Part shown: one piece after another, positions 43,932 through 56,253 of the stretch
Layout: each line of letters opens with the position of its first letter
Position numbering within the stretch: the first letter of the stretch is position 1
From: DATCMA01 sp036563645
GTDB taxonomy: Bacteria; Actinomycetota; Actinomycetes; Mycobacteriales; Micromonosporaceae
Direction: 5' to 3'
DNA length: 64,000 bases
Assembly (NCBI GenBank): GCA_036563645.1
Contig: DATCMA010000037.1
Span: 84,767 to 148,766 of the forward strand
Position numbers and translations under genes: made by a program
Notes under the pieces: generated by a model
The model's input: the letters and a program-made list of their open reading frames with translations, nothing else
Database searches by the model: none
Told to the model about the DNA's origin: nothing

Positions 43932-44288
43932 GTGGAACCGAGGTTCCTGTTGTTGTCCGACGTCGCCGCCGAGCTCAACGTGTCGGACTCGCAGGTTTAC
44001 CACATGGTGCGCAGCGGCGAGCTTCCCGCGATCAAGATCGGCGGCCGGGGCCAGTGGCGTGTGGAGCGCGCCCGCCTGGAAGAGTACATCCAACGCAAAT
44101 ACGCCGAGACCGCCGCGTGGGTGCGGGCTAACCCGCTCGTGGATCGCGACTCCGACGACGAATCTCCCGAGCACGACACTCCCGATCACGAATCTCGGGA
44201 TCACGAATCTCGGGATCGGAGATCTGGTGCGCGCGCGTCGGGCACCGCCGAGCCCGCCCCCGAATCGGAAGCGCGGACATCTCGATAG
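43932..44288 (+). CDS. Excisionase/MerR-type helix-turn-helix DNA-binding protein
   Basis: 118 residues from a GTG. Residues 5-60 are a winged HTH of the excisionase/BldC type (LLLSDVAAELNVSDSQVYHMVRSGELPAIKIGG ... WRVERARLEEYI). The C-terminal half is disordered and acidic with a small repeat (DHESR twice in tandem). No integrase is near, so it is more likely a housekeeping regulator than an excisionase. Tandem repeat units CACGAATCTCGGGAT are visible in the DNA. Confidence 0.85.
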   Translation: MEPRFLLLSDVAAELNVSDSQVYHMVRSGELPAIKIGGRGQWRVERARLEEYIQRKYAETAAWVRANPLVDRDSDDESPEHDTPDHESRDHESRDRRSGARASGTAEPAPESEARTSR

Positions 44289-44532
44289 ATCTCCATCGAC
44301 CTCCGTCGGCGTCCTCACCCTTCCGTCAAACGCGATCAACGGGACCGCGCGGGCTGTCCACATCACGACACACGACCCGCGACACGCCGTCGACACGCCG
44401 CGCCCACGGTCCTCGCCGCCCAGCAGGCACAACCACCACAACCCAGAAGGATTGACGGGTGACGTTCCGTCACGTACAAGTGGAGGCTACCGAAAGCAAA
44501 CGAAAGCAAACGCATCGAATTGGGGGGTAGTG

Positions 44533-45153
44533 ATGCGAGGCAGCCGGTGGCCCACCCGTCCCGTCATCCGCCTACGCCGGGTTCCACCACTCGATCCCCC
44601 CTTCGATGACGAAGCTGATCCCCAGATTTGGTCGATAACGCGCGGCGGCCGTCAGCTCATGTTGGACATCACGCCCGGTATGCGGTGGGATCCCTCGTCC
44701 CCGCTCGCCGGGTCCCATCCGAGCGGCTCCGCCGGTGTGCAGCCGACCGGGCCGGCGGGCACCGGCCCCGCGGGCCGACGGCCGGGGGCCACCCTGCCCC
44801 CGCCGTCCGCATCGCCGCATGCCCGGCACGCGGCGCGCCGATTCCTCACCGTCTGCCTCGAAGTGCTCAACGGATTCCGCCCACTCGCCCACATCCGGGA
44901 GCTCTCCGAGCCCACGAAGGCCGCGAGGATCACGGCGAATATCGCGGACGCCCGGAGCCGGATGACGATGTCCCGGACGCCCGCGCAACCGCACGAGTTG
45001 ATCCGCCTACGTCGGCTGCGAGTCTGTGAGCCCAGGCCAGGCGTCGTGGAGGCGGCGGCCGCGCTCAGCGCGGTGGGGCGCACCTGGGCGCTGGCGTTCC
45101 GGCTGGAGCGGCGCGGGCAGAGATGGATCAGCACCGCGATCGATCTTCTGTGA
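44533..45153 (+). CDS. Rv3235-family protein (DUF6459-like)
   Basis: 206 residues from the ATG at 44533; a GTG three bases earlier is possible. GGGGGG lies just upstream. A Pro/Ser/Gly-rich linker (about 55-105) precedes a conserved C-terminal domain (about 110-206): RFLTVCLEVLNGFRPLAHI, then RLRRLRVCEPRPGVVEAAAALSAVGRTWALAFRLE. This domain is usually encoded next to secA in Actinobacteria, as here (convergent, 26 bases apart). Function unknown. Confidence 0.8.
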   Translation: MRGSRWPTRPVIRLRRVPPLDPPFDDEADPQIWSITRGGRQLMLDITPGMRWDPSSPLAGSHPSGSAGVQPTGPAGTGPAGRRPGATLPPPSASPHARHAARRFLTVCLEVLNGFRPLAHIRELSEPTKAARITANIADARSRMTMSRTPAQPHELIRLRRLRVCEPRPGVVEAAAALSAVGRTWALAFRLERRGQRWISTAIDLL

Positions 45154-45179
45154 CCGCGGCGCTGAGGACGACTGCGAGA

Positions 45180-48041
<2,862 letters not shown>

Positions 48042-48219
48042 GGATCAACGCTCCCTAGACAGACTGCCGCTCCATCGTAGGCGTACCGCGGACCGTTTCG
48101 TGAGCCGTGCTCCCGCCCACGCGGGGCGAATCTGAGTTTTCATCCTCTCTCGTTCGGTCCGTGCCGACCATCCCCCGGCGCCACGGGCCGCGGTACGTGG
48201 TCAGCGCCCACACGCGGCG

Positions 48220-48253
48220 ACGCCGGTACCGCCCACGGCGACGGTACCGGCGT
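48220..48253 (-). terminator. Hairpin terminator after hpf
   Basis: Perfect 11-bp stem ACGCCGGTACC / GGTACCGGCGT with a 12-base loop, 24 bases past the hpf stop on the minus strand and 180 before the secA start. No T run. Confidence 0.75.
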
Positions 48254-48277
48254 AGGCCAGCGCGACCCGCGTCCCGC

Positions 48278-48925
48278 TCAGCTCACGAGCGAGATCACGC
48301 CGTAGTCGTACCCCTTGCGGCGATAGACGACGCTAGGCCGCCCCGTCTCCTTGTCGAGGAACAAGTAGAAGTCGTGGCCCACGAGCTCCATCTGGAAGAG
48401 CGCATCGTCAACGGTCATCGGCTCGGCGCGGTGCTCCTTGCGTCGGGCGATGTACCACTGCTCCTCCCGCTCCTCCTCGGGCGCGGCGTAGCCGTCCAGC
48501 ACGGGGGCCTCGTCCTCCTCCTCGCGGAGCGCGACCCCGCCGCTGGGGGCCGCCGCCGGGGCCGCGGCTGACCCGGGCCCGGTGGCCGCCATGGCGACCC
48601 CGAGGGGCACCCGCCGGGTCCGGCGATCCCGCCGACGTTCCGCGGCGCGGCGCATTCGGCTGTCGAGTTTCTCGACCGCGAGGTCGAGGGCGGAATAGAA
48701 ATCTGGGGCGCTCGCTTCAGCGCGCACCACCGGCCCCTTGGAAATGCACGTAATTTCGACCCGCTGGCAGTGGTCAGTCTGACGCGGATTGCGCTCGTGC
48801 AGCAGCTCCACGTCCAGCCGGATGATCTTATGATCGTAACGCTCGATCTTGGACAGTTTCTCTGCTACATGAGCCTTGTAGTGGTCGGGCACCTCAACAT
48901 TGCGCCCTTTGACGACGATGTCCAC
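48278..48925 (-). CDS. hpf: Ribosome hibernation promoting factor, long form
   Basis: 215 residues from the GTG at 48925 (GGAGG 6 nt upstream); a TTG two codons earlier overlaps that site. N-terminal RaiA domain (1-105: DIVVKGRNVEVPDHYKAHVAEKL) plus a Pro/Glu-rich linker and a C-terminal dimerisation domain (about 160-215: RRKEHRAEPMTVDDALFQMELVGHDFYLF) which lets 70S ribosomes pair. Upstream DNA has two direct GTTTCACGC repeats. Confidence 0.93.
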   Translation of the reverse strand: MDIVVKGRNVEVPDHYKAHVAEKLSKIERYDHKIIRLDVELLHERNPRQTDHCQRVEITCISKGPVVRAEASAPDFYSALDLAVEKLDSRMRRAAERRRDRRTRRVPLGVAMAATGPGSAAAPAAAPSGGVALREEEDEAPVLDGYAAPEEEREEQWYIARRKEHRAEPMTVDDALFQMELVGHDFYLFLDKETGRPSVVYRRKGYDYGVISLVS

Positions 48926-49116
48926 CCACAACCTCCAAGGGTCGAACAGTCGGCGAGCGGATCACCGGACCGGACGTTGAATCGCCACAGCGATGACCGG
49001 CCGCTTATGCGAACGCGCCCCTCCTTTCTCCTCACCGGGAGCGAAACCTCGCTCTTACCCGTTCACCATGAACGCTAACCCCTATTCGCCAGTTCGTCAC
49101 GACTATTGAGAGGAAT

Positions 49117-49147
49117 GTTTCACGCCAAATGAAAGAACGTTTCACGC
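49117..49147. repeat. Two direct repeats GTTTCACGC, 22 bp apart
   Basis: GTTTCACGC at 49117-49125 and again at 49139-49147. Centre-to-centre distance of 22 is two helical turns, so one protein dimer could bind one face. The repeats lie in the hpf promoter region, between comF stop and hpf start. AT-rich surroundings. Confidence 0.5.
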
Positions 49148-49173
49148 GATTGACCTTTCAGGCTGGCCCCTCA

Positions 49174-49896
49174 TCACCCCAGCCATTGGTCATTCCGCCG
49201 ACGGGTGACCGCGAGTAACGCCGCGCGATCGACCGGTACGCCGGCGCCGCGGAGCAGCGCGCAGACCGCGGCCAGGGTCGCCCCCGTCGTCACGATGTCG
49301 TCGAGGACGACGACCGTTCGCCCCCACGCGAGACGCCGCAGGCGAGCCAGACGCGACGGACGCAACCGGAACGACTCCCGGGCCACCGCCGCCCGGGCGG
49401 CGCTGTCCAACCCCACCGAGTCCGGACGGGGCAGCGCGACCAACGGCCGGCTGAGCGCGACCGACCAGCCCGCGCGGCGCAACGCTCGCGCGGCATGCCG
49501 GGCCAGCCGCCACAGGTGATCGCCGTGCCGAGCGCGCGCCGCCGCGGCCGTGTTCGGAACCGGCACCAGCGTCACCCCGCGCGGCGCCCCACCCACGGCG
49601 ACGGCGACCACGTCGGCGAGGAACACCCCGAGGGGCCGGGCTAGCCCGTGTCGCCCTCGCTCCTTGTACGCGAGCAGCATCTCCCGCAGCGGGCCGGCGT
49701 AGTCACCGAGGGCGACGCACACCGGCAGCTCCGGCGGGGCCGGGGTCGGGCGGACCAGGCGCGGTCTCAACGCGCTCACCCCGGCCCAACACTCGGCGCA
49801 CGCACCCGCGCGCAGCGGCACCCGCTCTCGCCGGCAGCCGGCGCACTCCGCCGGCAAGAGCAGATCCGCGAGCGCGTCCCAGACCTCGGTCGGCAC
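49174..49896 (-). CDS. comF: ComF-family phosphoribosyltransferase-like protein
   Basis: 240 residues. N-terminal CAGC/CAEC pairs (about 18-36) form a zinc knuckle. The PRTase fold follows, with PRPP loop VVVLDDIVTTGATL near residue 200. Implicated in DNA uptake in competent bacteria; in actinomycetes the role is unsettled. No start alternative with a better ribosome site seen. Confidence 0.9.
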   Translation of the reverse strand: MPTEVWDALADLLLPAECAGCRRERVPLRAGACAECWAGVSALRPRLVRPTPAPPELPVCVALGDYAGPLREMLLAYKERGRHGLARPLGVFLADVVAVAVGGAPRGVTLVPVPNTAAAARARHGDHLWRLARHAARALRRAGWSVALSRPLVALPRPDSVGLDSAARAAVARESFRLRPSRLARLRRLAWGRTVVVLDDIVTTGATLAAVCALLRGAGVPVDRAALLAVTRRRNDQWLG

Positions 49897-49993
49897 CGGC
49901 CCCCTCAGGACGAGACAGAACAGCCTCAGGGCAGGAAGACCCTCTGTACCGGAGAAACGAGAACCTCCCCGGTCCAGGACGCACGAACGGCCC

Positions 49994-51799
49994 TCAGTAC
50001 AGGAAGAACGGCGCGGTTACCCCGCTGGATCTCGCCGGCCCCGACGTCGCACCCGCCCCGATCACCTCCTCGGTGCGGATCTCCTCGCCGGGGCCGAAGA
50101 AGTCGTACGCGATGCCGTTGGCCACGTACATCCGGGCGCCGATCGATCCCCCGGTGATCGGCCCCATCGGGTACGCCACGAGGTGGCTGACTTGCGCCGT
50201 GCCGAGGTCGGACTGTGGACGGGCCTCGATCGCGCCGTCCATGGTGATGTCGTAGAGCACGCTCCGGCCGTCCTCGTTGACCCCCGCCGCGACGATCGCA
50301 GTCTCCGAGGTCCAATCCGCGCCGGTGATGTTCCGCAGCGAGGTCGGCAACGCGCGCACCGGCTGCACCTCCAGCTCATCGCCGTAGGTGAGCGCCGCCA
50401 CGTACAGCCGTCCCCCCGCGACGACGACGATCCGGTGCCCGTCCGGCGCGGCGCCGACCACCGTGACCGCGCCGGTCGCCCCCGGCAAGGCCACCCGGGT
50501 CAGGGTGCCTCGGCCTGTCCGGAACTGGTAGAGCTGACCATCCGCGGGGACCAGCCCGATGGGCTCGGGCCCGTTGAGCCACACCGGCCGGCCCATGGTG
50601 GCGAAGGTGCGGCCGACAGCCCGGAACGTCGCGTCGTCCGCGTCCCGGCCGAACCCCACGACCAACTGGCGCCGCTCCCCGCGCGCGACGACGAGCGCGG
50701 CGGCGGTGAAGTCACCACGGCGGGCGAACCCGGCGGAGACGACGTCGTGGTTGACGTCGTCGGTGAGCAGCGGCACGGGCTCGGTGACCCGCGCCGAGCT
50801 GGCGAGGCGATGGACCCGCCCCTGGTAGATGCAGAACCGCTCGGGGGTCGCCGGCAGGGCGAACGTGGGGTTGTACCGCCGCAGGTCGGTGCCGTTGAAG
50901 GTCGTCGTGCCCTGCCCCTCGATGGTCAGCTCCACGGTGCTGGTGGTGTCGGGCCCCAGCGACCACATCAGCTGGGCGGCGAGCTTCTCGATGTGCAGGG
51001 GATCCCCGGGGGACGCCGCGTCCACCGTCAAGCTGATCTTGAGGGTGTCCTTGCTATCCGGGACGTTGCCGACCCCCTTCGTGCCCAGCGGAAGCGCCTG
51101 GACGACCTTGTTGAGCCAGCTTGACGGTCCGCTCAACAGCGCCTGCAGCAACTCGGTACGGCGCCGCTCCAGCGGCACGGACAGCGGCAGGTAGCGCAGG
51201 TCCGGCACCAGCACCCGCTGCTCGAGATCCCAGAAGTACACCGCCTGCTGGATATAGAACGTGCTCAACGCGTCTTCGCTGAGCAGCAACACCGGCGGCG
51301 GGTTGAAGACGAACTTGCCTTGCTCCCCTTCCACGCTGCCGACCATGAAGGTGTACTCCGTCGCCCGTTCCTCCGCCGGCTCCAACGCCCCGGTCGGCAT
51401 GAGCACACCGAGCTGCTGCACGCGCAGCGTCACCTCATCGGCCCCGGCCCGCGCGCGGGTGATCTGTGGACGTTCCCGCAGCCGCACCACGTGCCGGGTC
51501 ACCACGGGCTTCGGCTCACGGACTTGATCACGCTGGCCGGGGGCGACGTAGGCGCGGACCTGCTCCACCGCCCGGCTCGGCTCCCCCGCCGCGGCCTTGA
51601 GGAAATTGAGCACGAACGTCTCGGTGTCGTGCGCCGCGGTGCGCGACGGCGGCTGCTGCGCGGAGTCGGGCCCCGAGCCGAGCCCCGGCGGAGGTCCCTG
51701 GCCATCGATCCGCACCGACGTGTTCTCGGGGATCCCACTACACCCCCCGAGGGCGACGCCCACCGCGATCACGGCGATCCCCGCCCACCACCGTCTCAC
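49994..51799 (-). CDS. lpqB: Lipoprotein LpqB, partner of MtrAB
   Basis: 601 residues; signal peptide with lipobox ALGGCS (Cys20). A GerMN-type domain (about 55-330) is followed by a beta-propeller (about 340-600). In Mycobacterium LpqB contacts the MtrB sensor. ATG at 51799 overlaps mtrB's stop by 4 nt. Its full length and family layout are intact. Confidence 0.93.
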   Translation of the reverse strand: MRRWWAGIAVIAVGVALGGCSGIPENTSVRIDGQGPPPGLGSGPDSAQQPPSRTAAHDTETFVLNFLKAAAGEPSRAVEQVRAYVAPGQRDQVREPKPVVTRHVVRLRERPQITRARAGADEVTLRVQQLGVLMPTGALEPAEERATEYTFMVGSVEGEQGKFVFNPPPVLLLSEDALSTFYIQQAVYFWDLEQRVLVPDLRYLPLSVPLERRRTELLQALLSGPSSWLNKVVQALPLGTKGVGNVPDSKDTLKISLTVDAASPGDPLHIEKLAAQLMWSLGPDTTSTVELTIEGQGTTTFNGTDLRRYNPTFALPATPERFCIYQGRVHRLASSARVTEPVPLLTDDVNHDVVSAGFARRGDFTAAALVVARGERRQLVVGFGRDADDATFRAVGRTFATMGRPVWLNGPEPIGLVPADGQLYQFRTGRGTLTRVALPGATGAVTVVGAAPDGHRIVVVAGGRLYVAALTYGDELEVQPVRALPTSLRNITGADWTSETAIVAAGVNEDGRSVLYDITMDGAIEARPQSDLGTAQVSHLVAYPMGPITGGSIGARMYVANGIAYDFFGPGEEIRTEEVIGAGATSGPARSSGVTAPFFLY

Positions 51800-53502
51800 C
51801 GCAGAACTCCCTCCGCGCTGACCGGCGTGTCGGGTTCCTCAGCCGCGTCGCCCGCGACGGGTGGTGTCCCCTCCTCCTTCACCGCGTCAGGCGGCACCAA
51901 GTCCAGCGGGGACGAGGTCAGTCGCCCGTTGGCGCGCAGCGGCAAGGTGAGCCGGAACTGCGCCCCTTTCCCAGGCGCGCCCCACGCCTCCAGCCAACCA
52001 CCGTGGAGACGGGCGTCCTCGAGGCTGATCGACAGCCCAAGGCCGGTGCCACCGGTCTGCCGGGCTCGAGACGGGTCCGCGCGCCAGAAGCGGTTGAACA
52101 CCAACTTCTCTTCACCCGGCTTGAGACCCACCCCGCGGTCACGGACGGTCACCGCCACCGCGGTCTCGTTGACCCCGAGGGTGATGTCCACGGGACGTCG
52201 CTCCCCGTGTTCGATGGCGTTGCCGAGAAGGTTCCGCAGGATCCGCTCCACACGCCGCGGATCGATCTCAGCGATCACCGGGGTGTCCGGCACGTGCACC
52301 CGCACCTCGACGCCGAGTCGCCGGGCCAGCCCGTCGAGGCGTTCCACCGCCCGGCGAATCACTGTCACCACATCGGTCGGCTCCGCGTCGAGCACGGCGA
52401 ACCCCGCGTCGAACCGGCTGATCTCCAGAAGGTCGCTGAGGAGGTTCTCGAATCGATCAAGCTCGGTTTGGAGCAGCTCCGCGCTGCGCGCGACCTGCGG
52501 GCTGAACTCACTCCGCTCGGCGAAGATGAGATCAGCGGCCATGCGGACCGTGGTCAACGGCGTGCGCAGCTCGTGGGAGACGTCCGACGTGAAGCGCCGC
52601 TGGAGGCGAGACATCTCCTCCAGCCGCACGATCTGGCGTTGCAGGTTGTCCGCCATGTGATTGAACGAGGCGGCGAGCAGCGCGAGCTCGTCCTCCCCGT
52701 TGACCTCCATGCGCTGGTCGAGCAGACCGGCGGAGAGCCGCTGCGCGGTCCGCGCCGCCGCGCGCACCGGGACGACCACGATCCGCGTGACCAAGGCCGA
52801 CAGCAGACCGAGCAGGACGACCAGCGTCGCGCCGGTGACGAGGACCATCATGCTGATCTGGCTGGCGGCCTGGTCCTGGATGGTGAGCGGCGCGAGGTAG
52901 TAGAGCTCAACCTGCCCGAACTTGGTCGGCACAGGTGTGCCGTAGACGAGGTAGGTGACCCGCCCTTCCCCGAGGTCGCCGGTGCGCACCTGGTGAGCCT
53001 GATTCCCGGCGGCCACCGCCCGGGCCAGCTCCTCGCTGATGAGGCGGCTGGCGTCCACCGGTGGCGACGTCTCCGATTGGATGTTGGGGTAACGGCTCGC
53101 GGTCAGCGAGACCACCATGCCGTTGAGCTGGTCGGGATCGCCACCGGCGAGGCTGAGCACCGTGCGCTGGAAAGTGGCCTGGATCTGCGGGTCGCTGGGA
53201 TGAGCGTGCACGCTCATCTGCTCAGCCGCGTAGTCCCGGCCACTTTGCAGCCGCCGCTCCAGGTCTCGTCGCGCCGTCTCCAGGAGAATGCTCCCGCTTT
53301 GAGTCGCCACGAGGTACGCGAAGCCGCCCACCAGCAGACTGGAGGCGACCAGGGTGATGGTGACCACCCGGACCTGCAGCGACCGCCGCCACGCCCGGGC
53401 AAGACCAGACGTCAGCGTCGCCGCGCGGCGCGCTACCGCCCTGTAGCACCGGCGGGCGGCGGTACCCAGCAGCGCGAAGGCGGAGGGAAAACGGCCGGCC
53501 AC
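51796..53502 (-). CDS. mtrB: Sensor histidine kinase MtrB
   Basis: 568 residues from a GTG. Two membrane helices (about 45-65 and 210-235) flank an extracellular sensor part; then HAMP (about 240-295), HisKA with DVSHELRTPLTTVRMAADL (phospho-His), N-box RNLLGNAIEHGE, G1 VRDRGVGL and G2 GTGLGLSI. It phosphorylates MtrA in response to envelope or osmotic state. mtrA stop is 12 nt upstream. Confidence 0.95.
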   Translation of the reverse strand: MAGRFPSAFALLGTAARRCYRAVARRAATLTSGLARAWRRSLQVRVVTITLVASSLLVGGFAYLVATQSGSILLETARRDLERRLQSGRDYAAEQMSVHAHPSDPQIQATFQRTVLSLAGGDPDQLNGMVVSLTASRYPNIQSETSPPVDASRLISEELARAVAAGNQAHQVRTGDLGEGRVTYLVYGTPVPTKFGQVELYYLAPLTIQDQAASQISMMVLVTGATLVVLLGLLSALVTRIVVVPVRAAARTAQRLSAGLLDQRMEVNGEDELALLAASFNHMADNLQRQIVRLEEMSRLQRRFTSDVSHELRTPLTTVRMAADLIFAERSEFSPQVARSAELLQTELDRFENLLSDLLEISRFDAGFAVLDAEPTDVVTVIRRAVERLDGLARRLGVEVRVHVPDTPVIAEIDPRRVERILRNLLGNAIEHGERRPVDITLGVNETAVAVTVRDRGVGLKPGEEKLVFNRFWRADPSRARQTGGTGLGLSISLEDARLHGGWLEAWGAPGKGAQFRLTLPLRANGRLTSSPLDLVPPDAVKEEGTPPVAGDAAEEPDTPVSAEGVLR

Positions 53503-53514
53503 AACCCGCTCAGG

Positions 53515-54204
53515 CTATCCCGTGCCCGCCTTGTAGCCAACGCCTCGCACCGTCAGGATGATTTCGGGCCGCTCCGGATCCGGCTCGATCTTGGCGCGGA
53601 GACGCTGGACATGGACGTTCACGAGTCGGGTATCCGCGGCGTGCCGGTAGCCCCACACCTGCTCGAGCAGGACTTCGCGGGTGAAGACCTGACGCGGTTT
53701 GCGGGCCAGCGCCACCAACAGGTCGAACTCCAGGGGCGTGAGCTTGATCTCCTGGCCGTTGCGCGTCACCGTGTGCGCCGGCACGTCGATGGTGACCTGA
53801 TTCCCGGGTGGCCCGATGGTCAGCACCTCCGGCGTGGAATCCTCGCCGCGGCGCAGCCGGGCGCGCATCCGGGCGACCAGCTCCTTGGGCTTGAACGGCT
53901 TGACCACGTAGTCGTCCGCGCCGGACTCGAGGCCGAGTACGACGTCGACGGTGTCGCTCTTCGCCGTGAGCATGACGATCGGGACCCCCGACTCGGCGCG
54001 AATCGCGCGACACACGTCGATCCCGCTCATCCCCGGGAGCATGAGATCGAGGAGCACGATGTCGGGGCGGTTTTCGCGGAATGCCGTCAACGCGCGCTCC
54101 CCGTCCGCGACGAAGGACGGCACAAACCCCTCGCTCCGCAGCACGATCCCGAGCATCTCCGCCAGCGCGGGATCATCGTCGACGACCAGCACTCGGGCTC
54201 TCAT
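53515..54204 (-). CDS. mtrA: Response regulator MtrA
   Basis: 229 residues from the ATG at 54204. Receiver (1-120): VVDDDPALAEML, phospho-Asp in IVLLDLMLPGMSG, Lys in VVKPFKP. C-terminal winged helix of the OmpR type (about 130-229): LTPLEFDLLVALA ... VNVHVQRLRAKIEPDPERPEIILTVRGVGYKA. Controls cell-wall and division genes in Actinobacteria. First gene of mtrA-mtrB-lpqB. Confidence 0.96.
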   Translation of the reverse strand: MRARVLVVDDDPALAEMLGIVLRSEGFVPSFVADGERALTAFRENRPDIVLLDLMLPGMSGIDVCRAIRAESGVPIVMLTAKSDTVDVVLGLESGADDYVVKPFKPKELVARMRARLRRGEDSTPEVLTIGPPGNQVTIDVPAHTVTRNGQEIKLTPLEFDLLVALARKPRQVFTREVLLEQVWGYRHAADTRLVNVHVQRLRAKIEPDPERPEIILTVRGVGYKAGTG

Positions 54205-54470
54205 GCGAACCAATATTCCATCCCGTATGGCGTTCGTCGCATCGCCATCACCTTGACCCGCTGTAGCTCGTTAACGATGACCGCCACAAATCGGGCGATC
54301 ACCGCACCTCGCCGACCTGCGTTCATGGTCAGCTCGTGAGACGTCCGAGACGTTAGGTGAAAATCGCGCTCACCGGAAGAGGTCGATAGCCAGCAGCGAC
54401 GCCCGGCCCGCGCCACCGGGCAGCGGCGATCGCCCGACGATCCCGCGGGGATATGCGACGATCGGCGGCG

Positions 54471-54617
54471 ATGAGGGTGTTTCTACCGTGGCTGATCGTG
54501 CTCGGCGCGATCATCACGCTCAACGCGCTGCACATGAAGCCGCTGGCCTCCGCGCTCGCCGTCGGCTGGCTCGGCTACTGCATTTGGACGTGGATCCGGC
54601 CGCGTGACCGCGGCTAG
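54471..54617 (+). CDS. Small membrane protein, 48 aa
   Basis: ATG AGG GTG TTT CTA ... TAG reads 48 residues, starting MRVFLPWLIVLGAIITLNAL and ending IWTWIRPRDRG. Two hydrophobic helices, GC-rich third positions like neighbouring genes, and convergent with ahcY across a hairpin. Upstream GGCGGCGATG lacks a strong ribosome site. No family recognised. Confidence 0.6.
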   Translation: MRVFLPWLIVLGAIITLNALHMKPLASALAVGWLGYCIWTWIRPRDRG

Positions 54618-54706
54618 CCATCGCTCGCGGCGGCGAACGTCCCCGCAGGCACGCGGCCTGCGCGGAGAGCCACGCGGGGCCGAGCCCGCGCGGCCGACGA
54701 GACGCG

Positions 54707-54736
54707 ACGGGCCGCCGGCGTGACGCGGCGGCCCGT
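54707..54736. terminator. Hairpin between ahcY and the small membrane gene
   Basis: Perfect 11-bp stem ACGGGCCGCCG / CGGCGGCCCGT with an 8-base loop, in the 139-base gap between the two convergent stops. Likely bidirectional terminator. No T run. Confidence 0.7.
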
Positions 54737-54756
54737 GCGTTCGCTCCTCGATGCGA

Positions 54757-56253
54757 CTAGTAGCGGTAGTGCTCCGGCTTGTACGGCCCCTCGACCGGGA
54801 CGCCGATGTAGTCAGCTTGCTCCTGGGTCAATGTGGTCAGCTTCACACCGAGCGCGTCGAGGTGCAGGCGGGCGACCTTCTCGTCGAGGTGCTTCGGCAG
54901 CCGGTACACCCCGACCGGGTACTGGTCGGTCTTGGTGAAGAGCTCGATCTGCGCGATCACCTGGTTGGTGAAGCTCGTCGACATGACGAAGCTCGGGTGC
55001 CCGGTGGCATTGCCCAGGTTCAGCAGACGCCCCTCCGACAAGATGATCACTGAGTGCCCGTCGTCGAAGCGCCACTCGTCGACCTGCGGCTTGATGGGGA
55101 TCCGCCGCACGTCGGGACGCTTCGCCAGCCCGGCCATGTCGATCTCGTTGTCGAAGTGCCCGATGTTGCCCACGATGGCTTGATGCTTCATCCGCGCCAT
55201 GTGGTCGGCGGTGATGACGTGCTTGTTGCCGGTGGCGGTGATGAAGATGTCGGCGGTCGACACCACCTCGTCGAGCGTGGTGACCTGGTACCCGTCCATC
55301 GCCGCCTGCAACGCGCAAATCGGGTCGATCTCGGTGACGATCACGCGGGCGCCCTGGCCCCGGAGCGCCTCCGCGCAGCCCTTGCCGACATCGCCGTAGC
55401 CGCAGACCACCGCCACCTTGCCCCCGATGAGCACGTCGGTGGCGCGGTTGAGCCCGTCGATCAGCGAATGACGGCAGCCGTACTTGTTGTCGAACTTGCT
55501 CTTGGTCACCGAGTCATTGACGTTGATCGCCGGGAAGAGCAGCGTGCCCTTGCGCTGCATCTCGTACAGCCGGTGCACCCCGGTGGTGGTCTCCTCGGTC
55601 ACGCCCTTGATCCCGGCGGCGATCCGCGTCCACCGGCGATTGTCCTCCGCCAGCGACTGCCGCAGCAGCTCGAGGACGACCGCGTAGTCCTCCGAGTCGG
55701 CCGTCTCGACCGGCGGCACCGCTCCCGCCTGCTCGAACTCGACGCCCTTGTGCACCAACAGGGTCGCGTCACCGCCGTCGTCGAGGATCATGTTGGGCCC
55801 CTCGCCGTCCGGCCACAACAGCGCCTGCTGGGTGCACCACCAGTACTCCTGGAGCGTCTCACCCTTCCAGGCGTAGACCGGAACGCCCGCCGGCTTGTCG
55901 ACCGTGCCGTTGGGGCCGACCACGACCGCCGCGGCCGCGTGGTCCTGGGTGGAGAAGATGTTGCACGACGCCCAGCGCACCTGCGCGCCCAAAGCCACCA
56001 ACGTCTCGATCAACACCGCGGTCTGCACGGTCATGTGCAGCGAGCCGCTGATCCGCGCCCCCCGCAACGGCTTCGCCTCGGCGTACTCCCGCCGCAGCGC
56101 CATCAGCCCGGGCATCTCGTGCTCGGCCAACTCAATTTCCTTCCGCCCGAACGCCGCGAGCGACAGGTCGGCCACCTTGAAATCGCCTTCGGCTACCGTG
56201 CGGGGACGGCTCGTGGTCGCGCCGCTAGGAGATGTCGGAAGGGTGCTGGTCAT
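54757..56253 (-). CDS. ahcY: S-adenosylhomocysteinase
   Basis: 498 residues from the ATG at 56253 (AGGAGC 7 nt upstream). Hydrolyses S-adenosylhomocysteine to adenosine and homocysteine and so keeps methyltransferases running. Marks: SGSLHMTVQTAVLIETL, STQDHAAAAV, FDNKYGCRHSLIDGLNRATD, NAD-binding GYGDVGKGCAEALRGQG and the C-terminal KPEHYRY with the Lys/Tyr that close the active site. No riboswitch class recognised in its leader. Confidence 0.96.
   Translation of the reverse strand: MTSTLPTSPSGATTSRPRTVAEGDFKVADLSLAAFGRKEIELAEHEMPGLMALRREYAEAKPLRGARISGSLHMTVQTAVLIETLVALGAQVRWASCNIFSTQDHAAAAVVVGPNGTVDKPAGVPVYAWKGETLQEYWWCTQQALLWPDGEGPNMILDDGGDATLLVHKGVEFEQAGAVPPVETADSEDYAVVLELLRQSLAEDNRRWTRIAAGIKGVTEETTTGVHRLYEMQRKGTLLFPAINVNDSVTKSKFDNKYGCRHSLIDGLNRATDVLIGGKVAVVCGYGDVGKGCAEALRGQGARVIVTEIDPICALQAAMDGYQVTTLDEVVSTADIFITATGNKHVITADHMARMKHQAIVGNIGHFDNEIDMAGLAKRPDVRRIPIKPQVDEWRFDDGHSVIILSEGRLLNLGNATGHPSFVMSTSFTNQVIAQIELFTKTDQYPVGVYRLPKHLDEKVARLHLDALGVKLTTLTQEQADYIGVPVEGPYKPEHYRY

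Noticed and set aside
43932..44288. Tandem repeat CACGAATCTCGGGAT as a CRISPR-like or regulatory repeat
   Set aside because: Only two copies, in frame inside a coding region, encoding DHESR repeats of a disordered tail.
43932..44288. Phage or plasmid excisionase
   Set aside because: The HTH type fits, but no integrase or phage genes are near; BldC-like regulators share this fold.
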